From Pseudomonas asgharzadehiana (GTDB lineage Bacteria; Pseudomonadota; Gammaproteobacteria; Pseudomonadales; Pseudomonadaceae), in assembly GCF_019139815.1 (NCBI RefSeq), contig NZ_CP077079.1, positions 372,001-436,000 on the forward strand: a DNA stretch of 64,000 nucleotides, given 5' to 3'. Under the pieces are notes generated by a model that saw nothing but the letters and a program-made list of their open reading frames with translations, had not been told where the DNA came from and did no database searches. The position numbers and the translations under genes are program-made. Below are positions 16,771 to 25,908 of the stretch, one piece after another (within the stretch, counting starts at the first letter, position 1; each line of letters starts with the position of its first letter).

Positions 16771-18213
16771 ATGCAGCTCAAAGATACCCAGTTGTTCCGC
16801 CAGCAAGCCTTTATCGATGGCGCTTGGGTCGATGCGGACAATGGTCAAACCATCAAGGTCAATAACCCGGCCACGGGCGAGATTCTCGGTACCGTGCCGA
16901 AGATGGGCGCCGCGGAAACCCGCCGTGCCATCGAAGCCGCCGACAAGGCGCTGCCGGCCTGGCGCGCACTCACCGCCAAGGAACGCGCCAACAAGCTGCG
17001 TCGTTGGTTCGAACTGCTGATCGAAAACCAGGACGACCTTGGCCGCCTGATGACCCTCGAACAAGGCAAGCCGCTGGCCGAGGCCAAGGGCGAAATCGTT
17101 TACGCCGCGTCCTTTATCGAGTGGTTCGCCGAAGAAGCCAAGCGCATCTACGGTGACGTGATCCCCGGCCACCAGCCCGACAAGCGCCTGATCGTAATCA
17201 AGCAGCCGATCGGCGTGACTGCTGCGATCACCCCGTGGAACTTCCCCGCTGCGATGATCACCCGTAAAGCCGGCCCGGCCCTGGCCGCCGGTTGCACCAT
17301 GGTGATCAAGCCTGCTTCGCAAACCCCGTTCTCGGCCCTGGCCCTGGTTGAGCTGGCGCACCGTGCCGGTATCCCTAAAGGCGTGCTGAGCGTGGTCACC
17401 GGCAGTGCCGGCGACATCGGCGGCGAGCTGACCAGCAACCCTATCGTGCGTAAATTGTCCTTCACCGGCTCGACCGAAATCGGTCGCCAGTTGATGGCCG
17501 AATGCGCCAAGGACATCAAGAAAGTCTCCCTGGAACTGGGCGGTAACGCGCCGTTCATCGTGTTCGACGACGCCGACCTGGATAAGGCCGTCGAAGGCGC
17601 GATCATTTCCAAGTACCGCAACAACGGCCAGACCTGCGTCTGCGCCAACCGCCTGTACATCCAGGATTCGGTGTACGACGCGTTCGCCGAGAAGTTGAAA
17701 GTGGCGGTGGCCAAACTCAAGATCGGCAACGGTCTGGAAGACGGCACCACCACTGGCCCGCTGATCGACGAGAAAGCCGTGGCCAAGGTTCAGGAGCACA
17801 TTGCCGATGCGCTGAGCAAAGGCGCGACGCTGCTGGCCGGTGGCAAGGTGATGGAAGGGAATTTCTTCGAACCGACTATCCTCACCAACGTGCCGAAAAA
17901 CGCCGCAGTCGCCAAGGAAGAAACCTTCGGCCCACTGGCGCCGCTGTTCCGTTTCAAAGACGAAGCCGAAGTGATCGCGATGTCCAACGACACCGAGTTC
18001 GGCCTGGCGTCGTACTTCTATGCCCGCGACCTGGGCCGTGTGTTTCGTGTGGCGGAAGCCCTGGAATACGGCATGGTCGGCGTCAACACCGGGTTGATCT
18101 CCAACGAAGTGGCGCCGTTCGGCGGTATCAAGGCCTCGGGCCTGGGCCGCGAAGGCTCCAAGTACGGGATCGAGGATTACCTGGAAATCAAATACCTCTG
18201 CCTGGGCATCTAA
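16771..18213 (+). CDS. gabD: NADP-dependent succinate-semialdehyde dehydrogenase
   Basis: 480 residues, the normal length for GabD. It oxidises succinate semialdehyde to succinate, the last step of the GABA shunt. Visible signatures are the cofactor segment ITPWNFPAAMITRKAGPAL, the catalytic Glu in SLELGGNAPF, and the nucleophile Cys in NNGQTCVCANR (about residue 289). The paired cysteines are typical of GabD. The ATG has an AAGGAAAG ten bases upstream. gabT follows 183 bp later on the same strand; the products act consecutively. Confidence 0.96.
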   Translation: MQLKDTQLFRQQAFIDGAWVDADNGQTIKVNNPATGEILGTVPKMGAAETRRAIEAADKALPAWRALTAKERANKLRRWFELLIENQDDLGRLMTLEQGKPLAEAKGEIVYAASFIEWFAEEAKRIYGDVIPGHQPDKRLIVIKQPIGVTAAITPWNFPAAMITRKAGPALAAGCTMVIKPASQTPFSALALVELAHRAGIPKGVLSVVTGSAGDIGGELTSNPIVRKLSFTGSTEIGRQLMAECAKDIKKVSLELGGNAPFIVFDDADLDKAVEGAIISKYRNNGQTCVCANRLYIQDSVYDAFAEKLKVAVAKLKIGNGLEDGTTTGPLIDEKAVAKVQEHIADALSKGATLLAGGKVMEGNFFEPTILTNVPKNAAVAKEETFGPLAPLFRFKDEAEVIAMSNDTEFGLASYFYARDLGRVFRVAEALEYGMVGVNTGLISNEVAPFGGIKASGLGREGSKYGIEDYLEIKYLCLGI

Positions 18214-18396
18214 GCCCCGGTTTGGCATGGCTGTAAACGCAAAGGGCACGAGAGCGCTGACCCTTTGCGTGTTTCAACCCGTTATTCGTAGTGGCCGGGA
18301 ACGCTGTGGCAGTCGATCATCGCATGCTGTCGCAGTTGCCTCCCCGCCACGTATTCCTTGAACCGCGCCACCCGATGAGTGGCGAATGAGGACTTT

Positions 18397-19674
18397 ATGA
18401 GCAAGACCAACGCATCCCTGATGAAACGCCGCGAAGCCGCTGTACCGCGCGGTGTTGGCCAGATTCACCCGATCTTCGCCGAATCGGCGAAGAATGCCAC
18501 CGTGACCGACGTTGAAGGTCGCGAGTTCATCGATTTCGCCGGCGGTATCGCCGTGCTGAACACCGGCCACGTGCACCCCAAAATCATTGCGGCCGTGACC
18601 GAGCAACTGAACAAGCTGACTCACACTTGCTTCCAGGTGCTGGCCTACGAGCCGTACGTTGAGGTGTGCGAAAAAGTCGCCGCCAAGGTCCCGGGTGATT
18701 TCGCCAAGAAAACCCTGCTGGTCACCACCGGTTCCGAAGCCGTGGAAAACGCCGTGAAAATCGCCCGTGCCGCGACCGGCCGTGCGGGTGTGATTGCGTT
18801 CACCGGCGCTTACCACGGTCGCACCATGATGACCCTGGGCCTGACCGGCAAAGTCGTGCCTTACTCGGCCGGCATGGGCCTGATGCCGGGCGGAGTGTTC
18901 CGCGCGCTGTACCCCAACGAACTGCACGGTGTGAGCGACGACGATTCCATCGCCAGCATCGAACGCATCTTCAAAAACGATGCCGAGCCGCGTGATATCG
19001 CTGCCATCATCATCGAGCCGGTGCAAGGTGAAGGCGGTTTCTACGTCGCGCCTAAAGCCTTCATGAAGCGCCTGCGCGAACTGTGCGACAAGCACGGCAT
19101 CCTGCTGATCGCCGACGAAGTGCAAACTGGCGCCGGTCGTACCGGAACCTTCTTTGCCATGGAACAGATGGGCGTTGCCGCCGACCTGACCACCTTCGCC
19201 AAATCCATCGCCGGCGGCTTCCCCCTGGCCGGTGTGTGCGGCAAGGCCGAATACATGGACGCCATTGCTCCCGGCGGCCTGGGTGGCACTTACGCCGGTA
19301 GCCCGATCGCCTGTGCTGCTGCGCTGGCGGTGATGGAGGTATTCGAAGAAGAACACCTGCTGGACCGCTGCAAGGCTGTGGGTGAGCGCCTGGTGACGGG
19401 CCTCAAGGCCATCCAGGCCAAGTACCCGGTGATCGGTGAAGTGCGTGCCTTGGGCGCGATGATTGCGGTCGAGTTGTTCGAAGATGGCGACAGCCACAAG
19501 CCGAACGCCGCTGCCGTGGCTGCCGTGGTGGCCAAGGCGCGTGACAAGGGCCTGATCCTGCTGTCATGTGGTACTTACGGCAACGTGTTGCGCGTACTGG
19601 TACCGCTGACCTCGCCGGACGAGCAGTTGGACAAAGGCCTGGCGATCATCGAAGAGTGCTTCTCCGAGCTGTAA
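18397..19674 (+). CDS. gabT: 4-aminobutyrate aminotransferase
   Basis: 425 residues of the class III PLP aminotransferases. It moves the amino group of GABA to 2-oxoglutarate, giving succinate semialdehyde for GabD. Key segments are TTGSEAVENAVKIARAATGR for the phosphate cup, FTGAYHGRTMMTLGLTGK, and LIADEVQTGAGRTG with the Asp that contacts the PLP nitrogen. The Schiff-base Lys is in TTFAKSIAGG (about residue 269). AGGAC precedes the ATG. A strong terminator follows. Some family members also accept 5-aminovalerate. Confidence 0.96.
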   Translation: MSKTNASLMKRREAAVPRGVGQIHPIFAESAKNATVTDVEGREFIDFAGGIAVLNTGHVHPKIIAAVTEQLNKLTHTCFQVLAYEPYVEVCEKVAAKVPGDFAKKTLLVTTGSEAVENAVKIARAATGRAGVIAFTGAYHGRTMMTLGLTGKVVPYSAGMGLMPGGVFRALYPNELHGVSDDDSIASIERIFKNDAEPRDIAAIIIEPVQGEGGFYVAPKAFMKRLRELCDKHGILLIADEVQTGAGRTGTFFAMEQMGVAADLTTFAKSIAGGFPLAGVCGKAEYMDAIAPGGLGGTYAGSPIACAAALAVMEVFEEEHLLDRCKAVGERLVTGLKAIQAKYPVIGEVRALGAMIAVELFEDGDSHKPNAAAVAAVVAKARDKGLILLSCGTYGNVLRVLVPLTSPDEQLDKGLAIIEECFSEL

Positions 19675-19693
19675 GCGCACGCTGTACAGATGA

Positions 19694-19725
19694 CACAAAA
19701 AACCCGCTTCGGCGGGTTTTTTGTG
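19694..19725 (+). terminator. Rho-independent terminator after gabT
   Basis: A perfect 14-bp stem (19694-19707 with 19712-19725) is closed by a TTCG tetraloop, with A-tract and T-tract flanks that would work in both directions. Confidence 0.92.
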
Positions 19726-19747
19726 CGCCGGCCAGTACGCAAAAAAA

Positions 19748-19839
19748 CGGTGGGAGGGGGGCTTGCTCCCGATAGCAGTCGCTCAGTCAGCACATCTGAT
19801 ACTGACCCACCGCTATCGGGAGCAAGCCCCCTCCCACCG
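19748..19839. repeat. Paired inverted REP-like element (REPIN form)
   Basis: GGTGGGAGGGGGGCTTGCTCCC plus GATAGCAGT at 19748-19779 is answered by its inverted copy at about 19810-19839, the two copies separated by about 30 bp. This head-to-head doublet form matches REPINs of fluorescent pseudomonads. It sits between the convergent gabT and diguanylate cyclase genes. Confidence 0.85.
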
Positions 19840-19852
19840 TTTATGATCGGCG

Positions 19853-20854
19853 TCAGCCGGCAACGACGCGGTTTTTGCCCAGGCGCTTGGCCTCGTACAT
19901 GGCGGCATCGGCGCGGGCGAACAGCCTGTCCAGGCTCGGGTCCGCGTCGGTGAGGCTGGCCAGGCCCTGGCTGATGGTCACGCTGAACGCCTGGCCTTCA
20001 TAGCTGAAACTCAGTGCCTGGATCTCCTTGCCCAGGCGCTCGGCCACTTGCAGCGCCATGTCTGGCGCACAACCTGGCAGGACGGCGGCGAACTCTTCGC
20101 CACCAATGCGCCCGAACAGGTCGCCCCGGCGCAACACGCCTCGACCGCTCTCAGCGATACGCCGCAGTACCTGGTCGCCTTCCAGGTGGCCGTAGGTGTC
20201 ATTCACGTCCTTGAAGTCATCGATATCCAACAGCAGGAAGGCCAGCGGCGCGCCTTGGGCGCGGGCGTTGTCGAAGGCATGGTTGGCGCATTCGAAGAAG
20301 TGCCGGCGGTTGCTGCTCTGGGTGAGCACGTCAGTGGTGGCGAGGCGGTGCAACTCAAGCTCAAGCTGCTTCTTGTCGGTGATGTCTTCGGCCATGCCGA
20401 CCACGACCAACGGTTCGCCGGGCACCACTTGCTGGTTGATGTAGCACTTGTCGCTCAGCCAGCGGATCTGCCCGTCGGCAGTGATGATGCGGTACTCGCG
20501 GTCCTCCACGGCACCGCGTTCCAGCACGCGGGCCAGGCTTTGTTCCGCGCGGTCGAGGTCTTCGGGGTGAATGCTGTTGCGCCATTCCCGGTGGTCGGCC
20601 AGCAGCAGGCCGGCGGAACGTCCAAAGATGCGCTCATAGGCCGGGCTCACATACAGCACGCGGCGGGTTTCCCAATCGATGGCCCAAAGCACCGCATTCA
20701 CGCTCACCAGCAACGAACTCAGGAGCTGTTCGCGTTCACTCAAACGCTCGACTTCGCCCTGGGCATGCACCAGCGCCAGCAGGGTCGCAGCCGCGGCCGG
20801 ACGCGGATGTTCAGCGACGGGAGGATCAGATACGTGAGGTTTTTCGTGAACCAT
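19853..20854 (-). CDS. PAS-GGDEF diguanylate cyclase
   Basis: About 333 residues from the ATG (a GTG two codons upstream is possible). A coiled segment (EVERLSEREQLLSSLLVSVN) is followed by a PAS domain (about 50-165, AIDWETRRVLYVSPAYERIF). A GGDEF domain of about 165 residues follows, with the active site GGEEF intact. The inhibitory site RxxD (RRGD) sits exactly five residues before it. It should synthesise c-di-GMP with product inhibition, in the cytoplasm; there is no membrane segment. It is convergent with gabT and followed by nothing on its strand. The signal sensed by the PAS domain is unknown. Confidence 0.93.
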   Translation of the reverse strand: MVHEKPHVSDPPVAEHPRPAAAATLLALVHAQGEVERLSEREQLLSSLLVSVNAVLWAIDWETRRVLYVSPAYERIFGRSAGLLLADHREWRNSIHPEDLDRAEQSLARVLERGAVEDREYRIITADGQIRWLSDKCYINQQVVPGEPLVVVGMAEDITDKKQLELELHRLATTDVLTQSSNRRHFFECANHAFDNARAQGAPLAFLLLDIDDFKDVNDTYGHLEGDQVLRRIAESGRGVLRRGDLFGRIGGEEFAAVLPGCAPDMALQVAERLGKEIQALSFSYEGQAFSVTISQGLASLTDADPSLDRLFARADAAMYEAKRLGKNRVVAG

Positions 20855-21013
20855 CGGCACAACTCTCTCTGGGCGCGCCGCAAGATGGAGCAGCGGTCAC
20901 AACAAGGGGCCACCATGATGGCGAAGTGTTCATTGAGAGAGGCGATTTGCAGTGAAGTTCCGTCAACGGTACCGATTGGCGGTGCCCGGTAAATGACGTC
21001 AAAAAGCTGGTGG

Positions 21014-21035
21014 GTGGGAGGGCGGGCCCTCCCAC
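21014..21035. repeat. 10-bp inverted repeat, terminator-like
   Basis: GTGGGAGGGC-GG-GCCCTCCCAC is a perfect hairpin just after the desA stop codon. It is a shortened relative of the REP-like sequences and may end desA transcription. Confidence 0.7.
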
Positions 21036-21042
21036 GGCACGG

Positions 21043-22227
21043 TCAGACCGCCGCAGGACGCAGCGAGTAGGTCTTCAATTGGTGAGCGAAATCCCGCAGG
21101 GACTGGATGCCGCTGGCCTCGGCTTCGTGCACCCATTCCTTGATGGCGGCGAGCATATCGTGGCCATTGGTGCTGGTCTTGAGCCAGATCTGTTGCAGGG
21201 CCAGGCGCTTTTCATAGATCACTTTCAGGGCCTGGCTGTGCTCCAGCATGCCTTGGATACGCAGGTGATGGCGGTCATCCAGCAGGCTGGTTTCACGCGA
21301 CAGCAGGCGCTTGGCGCGGTGGAACTGGTGGCGCACCGAGTGATCGACTTTTTCCAGCTCTTGCTTGACCAGCGGGCCGATCACCAACTTGCGGTACTGG
21401 GCCATGATCTGGAAACGGTTGTTGAGGATCGCCATGGCGGTGTCCATGTCCAGATGGCCCTTGCCCTCCACGCGGTGGGCAATCGGCGCCACGCGCTGCA
21501 CCTTGGCCAGGCGCAGGAAGCTGAACAGTTTGATCCACGCCCAGCCCAGGTCGAATTCCCACTTCTTCACCGACAATTTCGCGGAATTGGGGTAGGTGTG
21601 GTGGTTGTTGTGCAGCTCTTCACCGCCGACGATGATGCCCCACGGCACCAGGTTGGTCGCCGCGTCACGGCATTCGAAGTTGCGGTAGCCCACGGCATGG
21701 CCCAGGCCGTTGATCACGCCGGCGGCCCAGAACGGGATCCACATCATCTGGATGGCCCAGATGGTGATGCCGATGGTGCCAAACAGCAGCAGGTCGATCA
21801 CGCCCATGATGGCAACGCCCAGCAAGGGGTAAGGCGTGTAGATTTTTCGTTCGATCCAGTCGTCCGGGCAGTTCTTGCCGTAGATACGCAGGGTTTCGGG
21901 GTTTTCCGCCTCGGCGCGGTACAGTTCGGCACCTTTGCGCAGCACGGTGGACAGGCCCTTGATCACCGGGCTGTGGGGATCATCGACGGTTTCGCATTTG
22001 GCGTGGTGCTTGCGGTGGATGGCGGTCCACTCGCGGGTGTTCTGTGCCGTGGTCAGCCACAGCCAGAAGCGGAAGAAGTGTTTCAGGCCGGCATTGAGCT
22101 CCAGGGAGCGATGGGCTGAATAGCGATGCAGATAAACCGTGACCCCGACAATGGTCACGTGGGTCATCAACAGAGTGACTGCCACCAGTTGCCAGGCTGA
22201 CAGGTCAAGAAAACCGTTGTACCACAT
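21043..22227 (-). CDS. desA: Delta-9 acyl desaturase (DesA type)
   Basis: 394 residues from MWYNGFLDLSAWQ, which matches the family N-terminus; a start 13 codons upstream is open but unlikely. The three histidine boxes of the di-iron membrane desaturases are present: HRYSAH, HRKHHA and ELHNNHHTYP. Hydrophobic helices lie near residues 10-35 and 130-190. It should introduce the 9-cis double bond into phospholipid acyl chains, giving aerobic unsaturated fatty acids, as described for P. aeruginosa DesA. A long C-terminal helical tail (about residues 260-394) extends beyond the catalytic core. It is divergent from the PAS-GGDEF-EAL gene at 22393. Confidence 0.9.
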   Translation of the reverse strand: MWYNGFLDLSAWQLVAVTLLMTHVTIVGVTVYLHRYSAHRSLELNAGLKHFFRFWLWLTTAQNTREWTAIHRKHHAKCETVDDPHSPVIKGLSTVLRKGAELYRAEAENPETLRIYGKNCPDDWIERKIYTPYPLLGVAIMGVIDLLLFGTIGITIWAIQMMWIPFWAAGVINGLGHAVGYRNFECRDAATNLVPWGIIVGGEELHNNHHTYPNSAKLSVKKWEFDLGWAWIKLFSFLRLAKVQRVAPIAHRVEGKGHLDMDTAMAILNNRFQIMAQYRKLVIGPLVKQELEKVDHSVRHQFHRAKRLLSRETSLLDDRHHLRIQGMLEHSQALKVIYEKRLALQQIWLKTSTNGHDMLAAIKEWVHEAEASGIQSLRDFAHQLKTYSLRPAAV

Positions 22228-22392
22228 AGGCTGTATGGCCCTCAGATAAAGAAAAAACCAGCTCACGCATTATCACTAAGCCCACAAAGAAAACCAGCCG
22301 CCCTTTCAGATAGAAGTGACTGGATGTTTCTTATTCTATAATCCGCAACCTTTGTAGGGCGATGCTGTTTTTTAGTAAGGATTACTGACCAT
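22228..22392. promoter_or_regulatory. Divergent promoter region desA / PAS-GGDEF-EAL gene
   Basis: 165 bp, more AT-rich than the flanks, serving two divergent genes. A perfect TATAAT at 22337-22342 could be the -10 of the rightward gene, but no well-spaced TTGACA-like -35 is seen. Confidence 0.45.
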
Positions 22393-24306
22393 ATGCTGTT
22401 TTCATACCGAGGTGCCGCGCGTGCCGGGCTGGTATACCTGCTGGTTTCGATCGCCTGGATTGGCATCTCGGGCCACCTATTGATCGAATTTGTCGATAAC
22501 CGGAGTGACCTGAACCTGTGGTTGCAGGTGCGCGGCTATCTATGGGTGGCCTGCAGCGCTTTGGTGATTTACCTGATGAGCGCCCGGGTTGCCCACGCCC
22601 ACCAGCAACAACAGCCCCTGCAGGAGAACCGTGAGCGCCTGCGCCAGGCCGCTGCCGTGTTCGATTGCACCCGCGAAGGGGTACTGGTTACCGACGCCCG
22701 GGGCCTGATTGTGCATGTGAATCGGGCGTTTATGGAGATCACCGGCTACCGGTGCGAAGACGTCATGGGCCAGCAGCCCAGCCTGTTCAAATCCGGGCGC
22801 CATTCGTCGAGTTTCTACCAGCACATGTTCCAGGCCCTGGAGCACTGCGGTGAATGGAGCGGTGAAATCTGGAACCGGCGTAAAAGCGGTGAGATTTATC
22901 CACAGTGGCAGACGATCCGGGTGATTCATGACGATCACGGCCAGGTCAGCCAGTATGTCGCGGTGTTTTCCGACATCAGCGCCATCAAGGACTCTGAACA
23001 TGAACTGGCCCACCTGGCCCATCATGACCCCCTGACCGACCTGCCCAACCGCCTGCTGTTCACCGACCGCGCCGAGCAGGCCCTGGCCTCGGCGCAACTG
23101 CATAAACGCGGCTGCGCCCTGCTGTTGCTGGATTTGGACCACTTCAAGATCATCAACGACAGCCTCGGCCACAACGTCGGTGACCAGTTGCTCAAGCTGG
23201 TGGGCGAGCGGCTCAAAGGGCTGCTCGGCCCTGGCGTAACCCTGGCGCGCCTGGGGGGCGATGAGTTCGCAGTGCTCGCCGAAAGTTGCTCACAGGTGGT
23301 GCAGGCCGCCGCATTGGCCCAACGCATGCTGGATGTGATGAAGCAACCGTTCATCTTCGACGGCCACCAACTGTTTATAAGCGCCAGCATCGGCATCAGC
23401 CTGTTCCCCAGCGATGCGCTGAGCGCCGAACAACTGCTGCGCAACGCCGATTCTGCGTTGTTCAAGGCTAAAAGTGTGGGCCGCGAAGGCTACGCCTTGT
23501 ACACCGAAGAACTCACGGCGCACGCACAAAACCGTGTCGAGATCGCCAGCGAACTGCGCCGCGCCCTCGACCAGCACGAGCTGCGCGTTTACTACCAGCC
23601 GGTGCATGAACTGCACGGCAGCCGCCTGATCGGCGTCGAAGCCCTGGTGCGCTGGCAGCACCCGGAACGCGGCCTGGTGCCTCCGGTCGAGTTCATCCCC
23701 ATCGCCGAGCGCACCGGCTTGATCGCGGATATTGATGCCTGGGTGATGGACCAGGCGTGCCGTCAGATGTGCCAATGGCTGGCCGACGGCGCACCGCTGA
23801 CATTTATTGCAATCAATGTGTCCAGCCGCCTGTTTGCCCGGCGTGAACTGTACGAGCAAGTGGCCCAGGTGCTGCACGACACGGGCCTGGACCCGGCGTT
23901 CCTTGAGCTGGAAGTCACCGAAAGCGCGGTGATGGATGACCCCGAAGTGGCCCTGGAACAGCTGCATCGTCTGCGCGAACTGGGCCTGCGCCTGGCCATC
24001 GATGATTTTGGTACCGGTTATTCCTCGCTGCTGCGCCTCAAGCGCCTGCCGGTGCAGAAGCTCAAGATCGACCAGGGCTTTGTTGCCGGCCTGCCGTGGG
24101 ACGAAGACGACGCCGCGATTGTGCGCGTGGTCATCGCCTTGGCGAAAAGCATGGGCATGCAGGTACATGCCGAGGGCATTGAGCAGGTCGAGCAGGCGCG
24201 GTTCTTGTTGCAGCAGGATTGCGACATGGGCCAGGGGTACTGGTTTGGGCGGCCGATGCCGGCGAATGAAATCGACTGGTCACGAGCCCCCGCGATCCAG
24301 CCTTGA
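22393..24306 (+). CDS. Membrane PAS-GGDEF-EAL c-di-GMP protein
   Basis: 637 residues. Two N-terminal transmembrane helices (about 12-30 and 48-66) precede a short coil. A PAS domain follows (about 80-195, VTDARGLIVHVNRAFMEITG). In the GGDEF domain, motif GGDEF is near residue 288; no RxxD inhibitory site lies at the expected position. The EAL domain (about 380-635) keeps its catalytic set: EALVRW, INVSSR, EVTES, DDFGTGYSSL, LKIDQ and AEGIE. Phosphodiesterase activity is therefore likely and cyclase activity possible. Its place next to desA and before the sulfate genes matches PA0285 of P. aeruginosa (named pipA there, from memory). Confidence 0.93.
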   Translation: MLFSYRGAARAGLVYLLVSIAWIGISGHLLIEFVDNRSDLNLWLQVRGYLWVACSALVIYLMSARVAHAHQQQQPLQENRERLRQAAAVFDCTREGVLVTDARGLIVHVNRAFMEITGYRCEDVMGQQPSLFKSGRHSSSFYQHMFQALEHCGEWSGEIWNRRKSGEIYPQWQTIRVIHDDHGQVSQYVAVFSDISAIKDSEHELAHLAHHDPLTDLPNRLLFTDRAEQALASAQLHKRGCALLLLDLDHFKIINDSLGHNVGDQLLKLVGERLKGLLGPGVTLARLGGDEFAVLAESCSQVVQAAALAQRMLDVMKQPFIFDGHQLFISASIGISLFPSDALSAEQLLRNADSALFKAKSVGREGYALYTEELTAHAQNRVEIASELRRALDQHELRVYYQPVHELHGSRLIGVEALVRWQHPERGLVPPVEFIPIAERTGLIADIDAWVMDQACRQMCQWLADGAPLTFIAINVSSRLFARRELYEQVAQVLHDTGLDPAFLELEVTESAVMDDPEVALEQLHRLRELGLRLAIDDFGTGYSSLLRLKRLPVQKLKIDQGFVAGLPWDEDDAAIVRVVIALAKSMGMQVHAEGIEQVEQARFLLQQDCDMGQGYWFGRPMPANEIDWSRAPAIQP

Positions 24307-24318
24307 AATGCATCAACC

Positions 24319-24405
24319 TGTGGGAGGGGGCTTGAACCCGATAGCGGTCTGTCAGGTGCCTCAGTTCTGCCTGATACACCGCTATCGGGAGCAAGCCCCT
24401 CCCAC
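24319..24405. repeat. Paired inverted REP-like element (REPIN form)
   Basis: TGTGGGAGGGGGCTTG...GATAGCGGT at 24319-24348 has an inverted partner at 24378-24405. The outer flanks GCATCAA (24310-24316) and TTGATGC (24406-24412) extend the symmetry. It follows the EAL gene and may limit read-through into oscA. Confidence 0.82.
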
Positions 24406-24468
24406 TTGATGCCTAGATCGGCACGCAACCCCACGTCCCGCCAGAAAATTCTTTCTGGTTATATAAAC

Positions 24469-24493
24469 ATTCTTAAATAGTATTTTTAAGAAT
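24469..24493. promoter_or_regulatory. AT-rich dyad upstream of oscA-sbp, possible CysB site
   Basis: ATTCTTAAA-TAGTATT-TTTAAGAAT is a perfect 9-7-9 inverted repeat about 80 bp before the oscA start, within an AT-rich island (24450-24500) that stands out from the GC-rich surroundings. CysB, the LysR-type activator of sulfur-starvation genes, binds AT-rich dyads; this assignment is inference. Confidence 0.55.
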
Positions 24494-24573
24494 ATCCGCG
24501 CTTAACTACTATCGCTCTCACGCCGCAAGCAGTGCCGCCACTGCCAGGCACTATTCATTTCAGGAGCGAGACC

Positions 24574-24756
24574 ATGAGCGCATCTCTACGTAGCGTCGAC
24601 GGCCAGGACGAAGCAGCCATTTTGCGTGAGATCCAGAGCGCCCTGCGCGATCTGCGGTTTGGCGCGGTGGAAATAACTGTGCACAACGCTCAAGTGGTAC
24701 AGATCGAACGCAAGGAAAAATTCCGTTTGCAGAACCCGGGTAACAAACCGAGCTGA
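24574..24756 (+). CDS. oscA: OscA-type small protein (DUF2292/YezD family)
   Basis: 60 residues, starting at the ATG with AGGAGCGAG upstream. The core [20 protein letters not shown] and [16 protein letters not shown] are diagnostic of the DUF2292 (YezD-like) family. The homologue OscA, upstream of sbp in another Pseudomonas, was reported to be needed for organosulfur use under chromate stress. The gene lies 65 bp before sbp on the same strand, behind an AT-rich dyad. The fold suggests a tiny beta-strand domain that binds something, but its biochemical activity is unknown. Confidence 0.88.
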   Translation: MSASLRSVDGQDEAAILREIQSALRDLRFGAVEITVHNAQVVQIERKEKFRLQNPGNKPS

Positions 24757-24821
24757 GCAAGAACGGCGATAGACCCGCAACTATAAGAAAAGCCAACACT
24801 CAAGAATTTTCAGGAGCTTCT

Positions 24822-25832
24822 ATGTCGTCGATTCGCCGTTACGCCCTGGCCGCATTGGCCAGTGCCGTGTTTGCCGGTTCCGCCGTTGCCAAGGACTACG
24901 AACTGCTCAACGTCTCGTACGACCCTACCCGTGAGCTGTACCAGGACTACAACGCTGAATTCACCAGCTACTGGAAACAGTCCCACCCGGGCGACAACGT
25001 CAAGATCCAGCAATCCCATGGTGGCTCGGGCAAGCAAGGCCGAGCCGTGATCGACGGCCTGCGCGCCGACGTCGTGACCCTGGCCCTGGCCGGCGACATC
25101 GACGAAATCGCCAAACTCGGCAAGACCCTTCCGGAAAACTGGCAAACCCGCCTGCCGGATGCGAGCACTCCCTACACCTCGACCATCGTGTTCCTGGTGC
25201 GTAAGGGCAACCCCAAAGGCATCAAGGACTGGGGCGACCTGATCAAGAAAGACGTGTCGGTGATCACGCCCAACCCTAAAACCTCCGGCGGTGCGCGCTG
25301 GAACTTCCTGGCCGCCTGGGCCTATGGCCTCAAGGCTGGTGGCAGCGAGGCCAAGGCCCAGGAATACGTCAAAGAGTTGTTCAAGCACGTGCCGATCCTC
25401 GACACCGGCGCGCGTGGTTCGACCATCACCTTCGTCAACAATGGCCAGGGTGACGTGTTGCTGGCCTGGGAAAACGAAGCCTTCCTGGCGCTCAAGGAAG
25501 ACGGCGGCGCCGACAAGTTCGACATCGTCGTGCCGTCCCTGTCGATTCTCGCGGAGCCGCCGGTGGCCGTGGTCGACAAGAACGCCGAGAAAAAGGGCAA
25601 CACCGAGATCGCCACCGAATACCTCAAGCACCTGTACAGCCCGGCTGGCCAGGAGATTGCGGCGAAGAACTTCTACCGCCCACGCGATGAGAAAGTCGCC
25701 GCCAAATACGCCCAACAGTTCCCCAAACTGGACCTGGTGACTATCGACAAAGACTTCGGTGGCTGGAAAACTGCCCAACCGAAATTCTTTAACGACGGTG
25801 GCGTGTTCGACCAGATCTACACGGCGCAGTAA
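24822..25832 (+). CDS. sbp: Sulfate-binding periplasmic protein
   Basis: 336 residues. The signal peptide is cleaved after AVA (residue 23), giving mature [20 protein letters not shown], the classic Sbp N-terminus. Later landmarks are [51 protein letters not shown] and FYRPRD, all conserved in Sbp/CysP proteins. It delivers sulfate (also thiosulfate in some relatives) to CysTWA. A hairpin with a short T run lies between its stop and cysT and could set a higher sbp level than the permease genes. Sulfur-starvation control through CysB is expected. Confidence 0.95.
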   Translation: MSSIRRYALAALASAVFAGSAVAKDYELLNVSYDPTRELYQDYNAEFTSYWKQSHPGDNVKIQQSHGGSGKQGRAVIDGLRADVVTLALAGDIDEIAKLGKTLPENWQTRLPDASTPYTSTIVFLVRKGNPKGIKDWGDLIKKDVSVITPNPKTSGGARWNFLAAWAYGLKAGGSEAKAQEYVKELFKHVPILDTGARGSTITFVNNGQGDVLLAWENEAFLALKEDGGADKFDIVVPSLSILAEPPVAVVDKNAEKKGNTEIATEYLKHLYSPAGQEIAAKNFYRPRDEKVAAKYAQQFPKLDLVTIDKDFGGWKTAQPKFFNDGGVFDQIYTAQ

Positions 25833-25856
25833 GCCGAGAAACACATCCTCATGGAG

Positions 25857-25878
25857 CCCGCATTCACCTGCGGGTTTT
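25857..25878 (+). terminator. Intercistronic hairpin between sbp and cysT
   Basis: CCCGCA-TTCACC-TGCGGG followed by TTTT forms a short terminator-like stem. It probably acts as a partial terminator or 3' mRNA stabiliser, lowering cysTWA relative to sbp. Confidence 0.65.
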
Positions 25879-25908
25879 GTGTGTCAGTTCCGCTAACCAA
25901 GGACTCTT

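Noticed and set aside
16756..18249. A 497-codon frame antisense to gabD
   Set aside because: Shadow of gabD; the sense frame is unmistakable succinate-semialdehyde dehydrogenase.
19748..19839. Repeated GTGGGAGG elements as a CRISPR array
   Set aside because: Copies are kilobases apart, inverted rather than direct, and lie singly after genes; no cas genes are present.
24310..24412. The REPIN-like structure after the EAL gene as a riboswitch for oscA
   Set aside because: The sequence matches the dispersed element seen elsewhere in the window and lies upstream of the likely oscA promoter.
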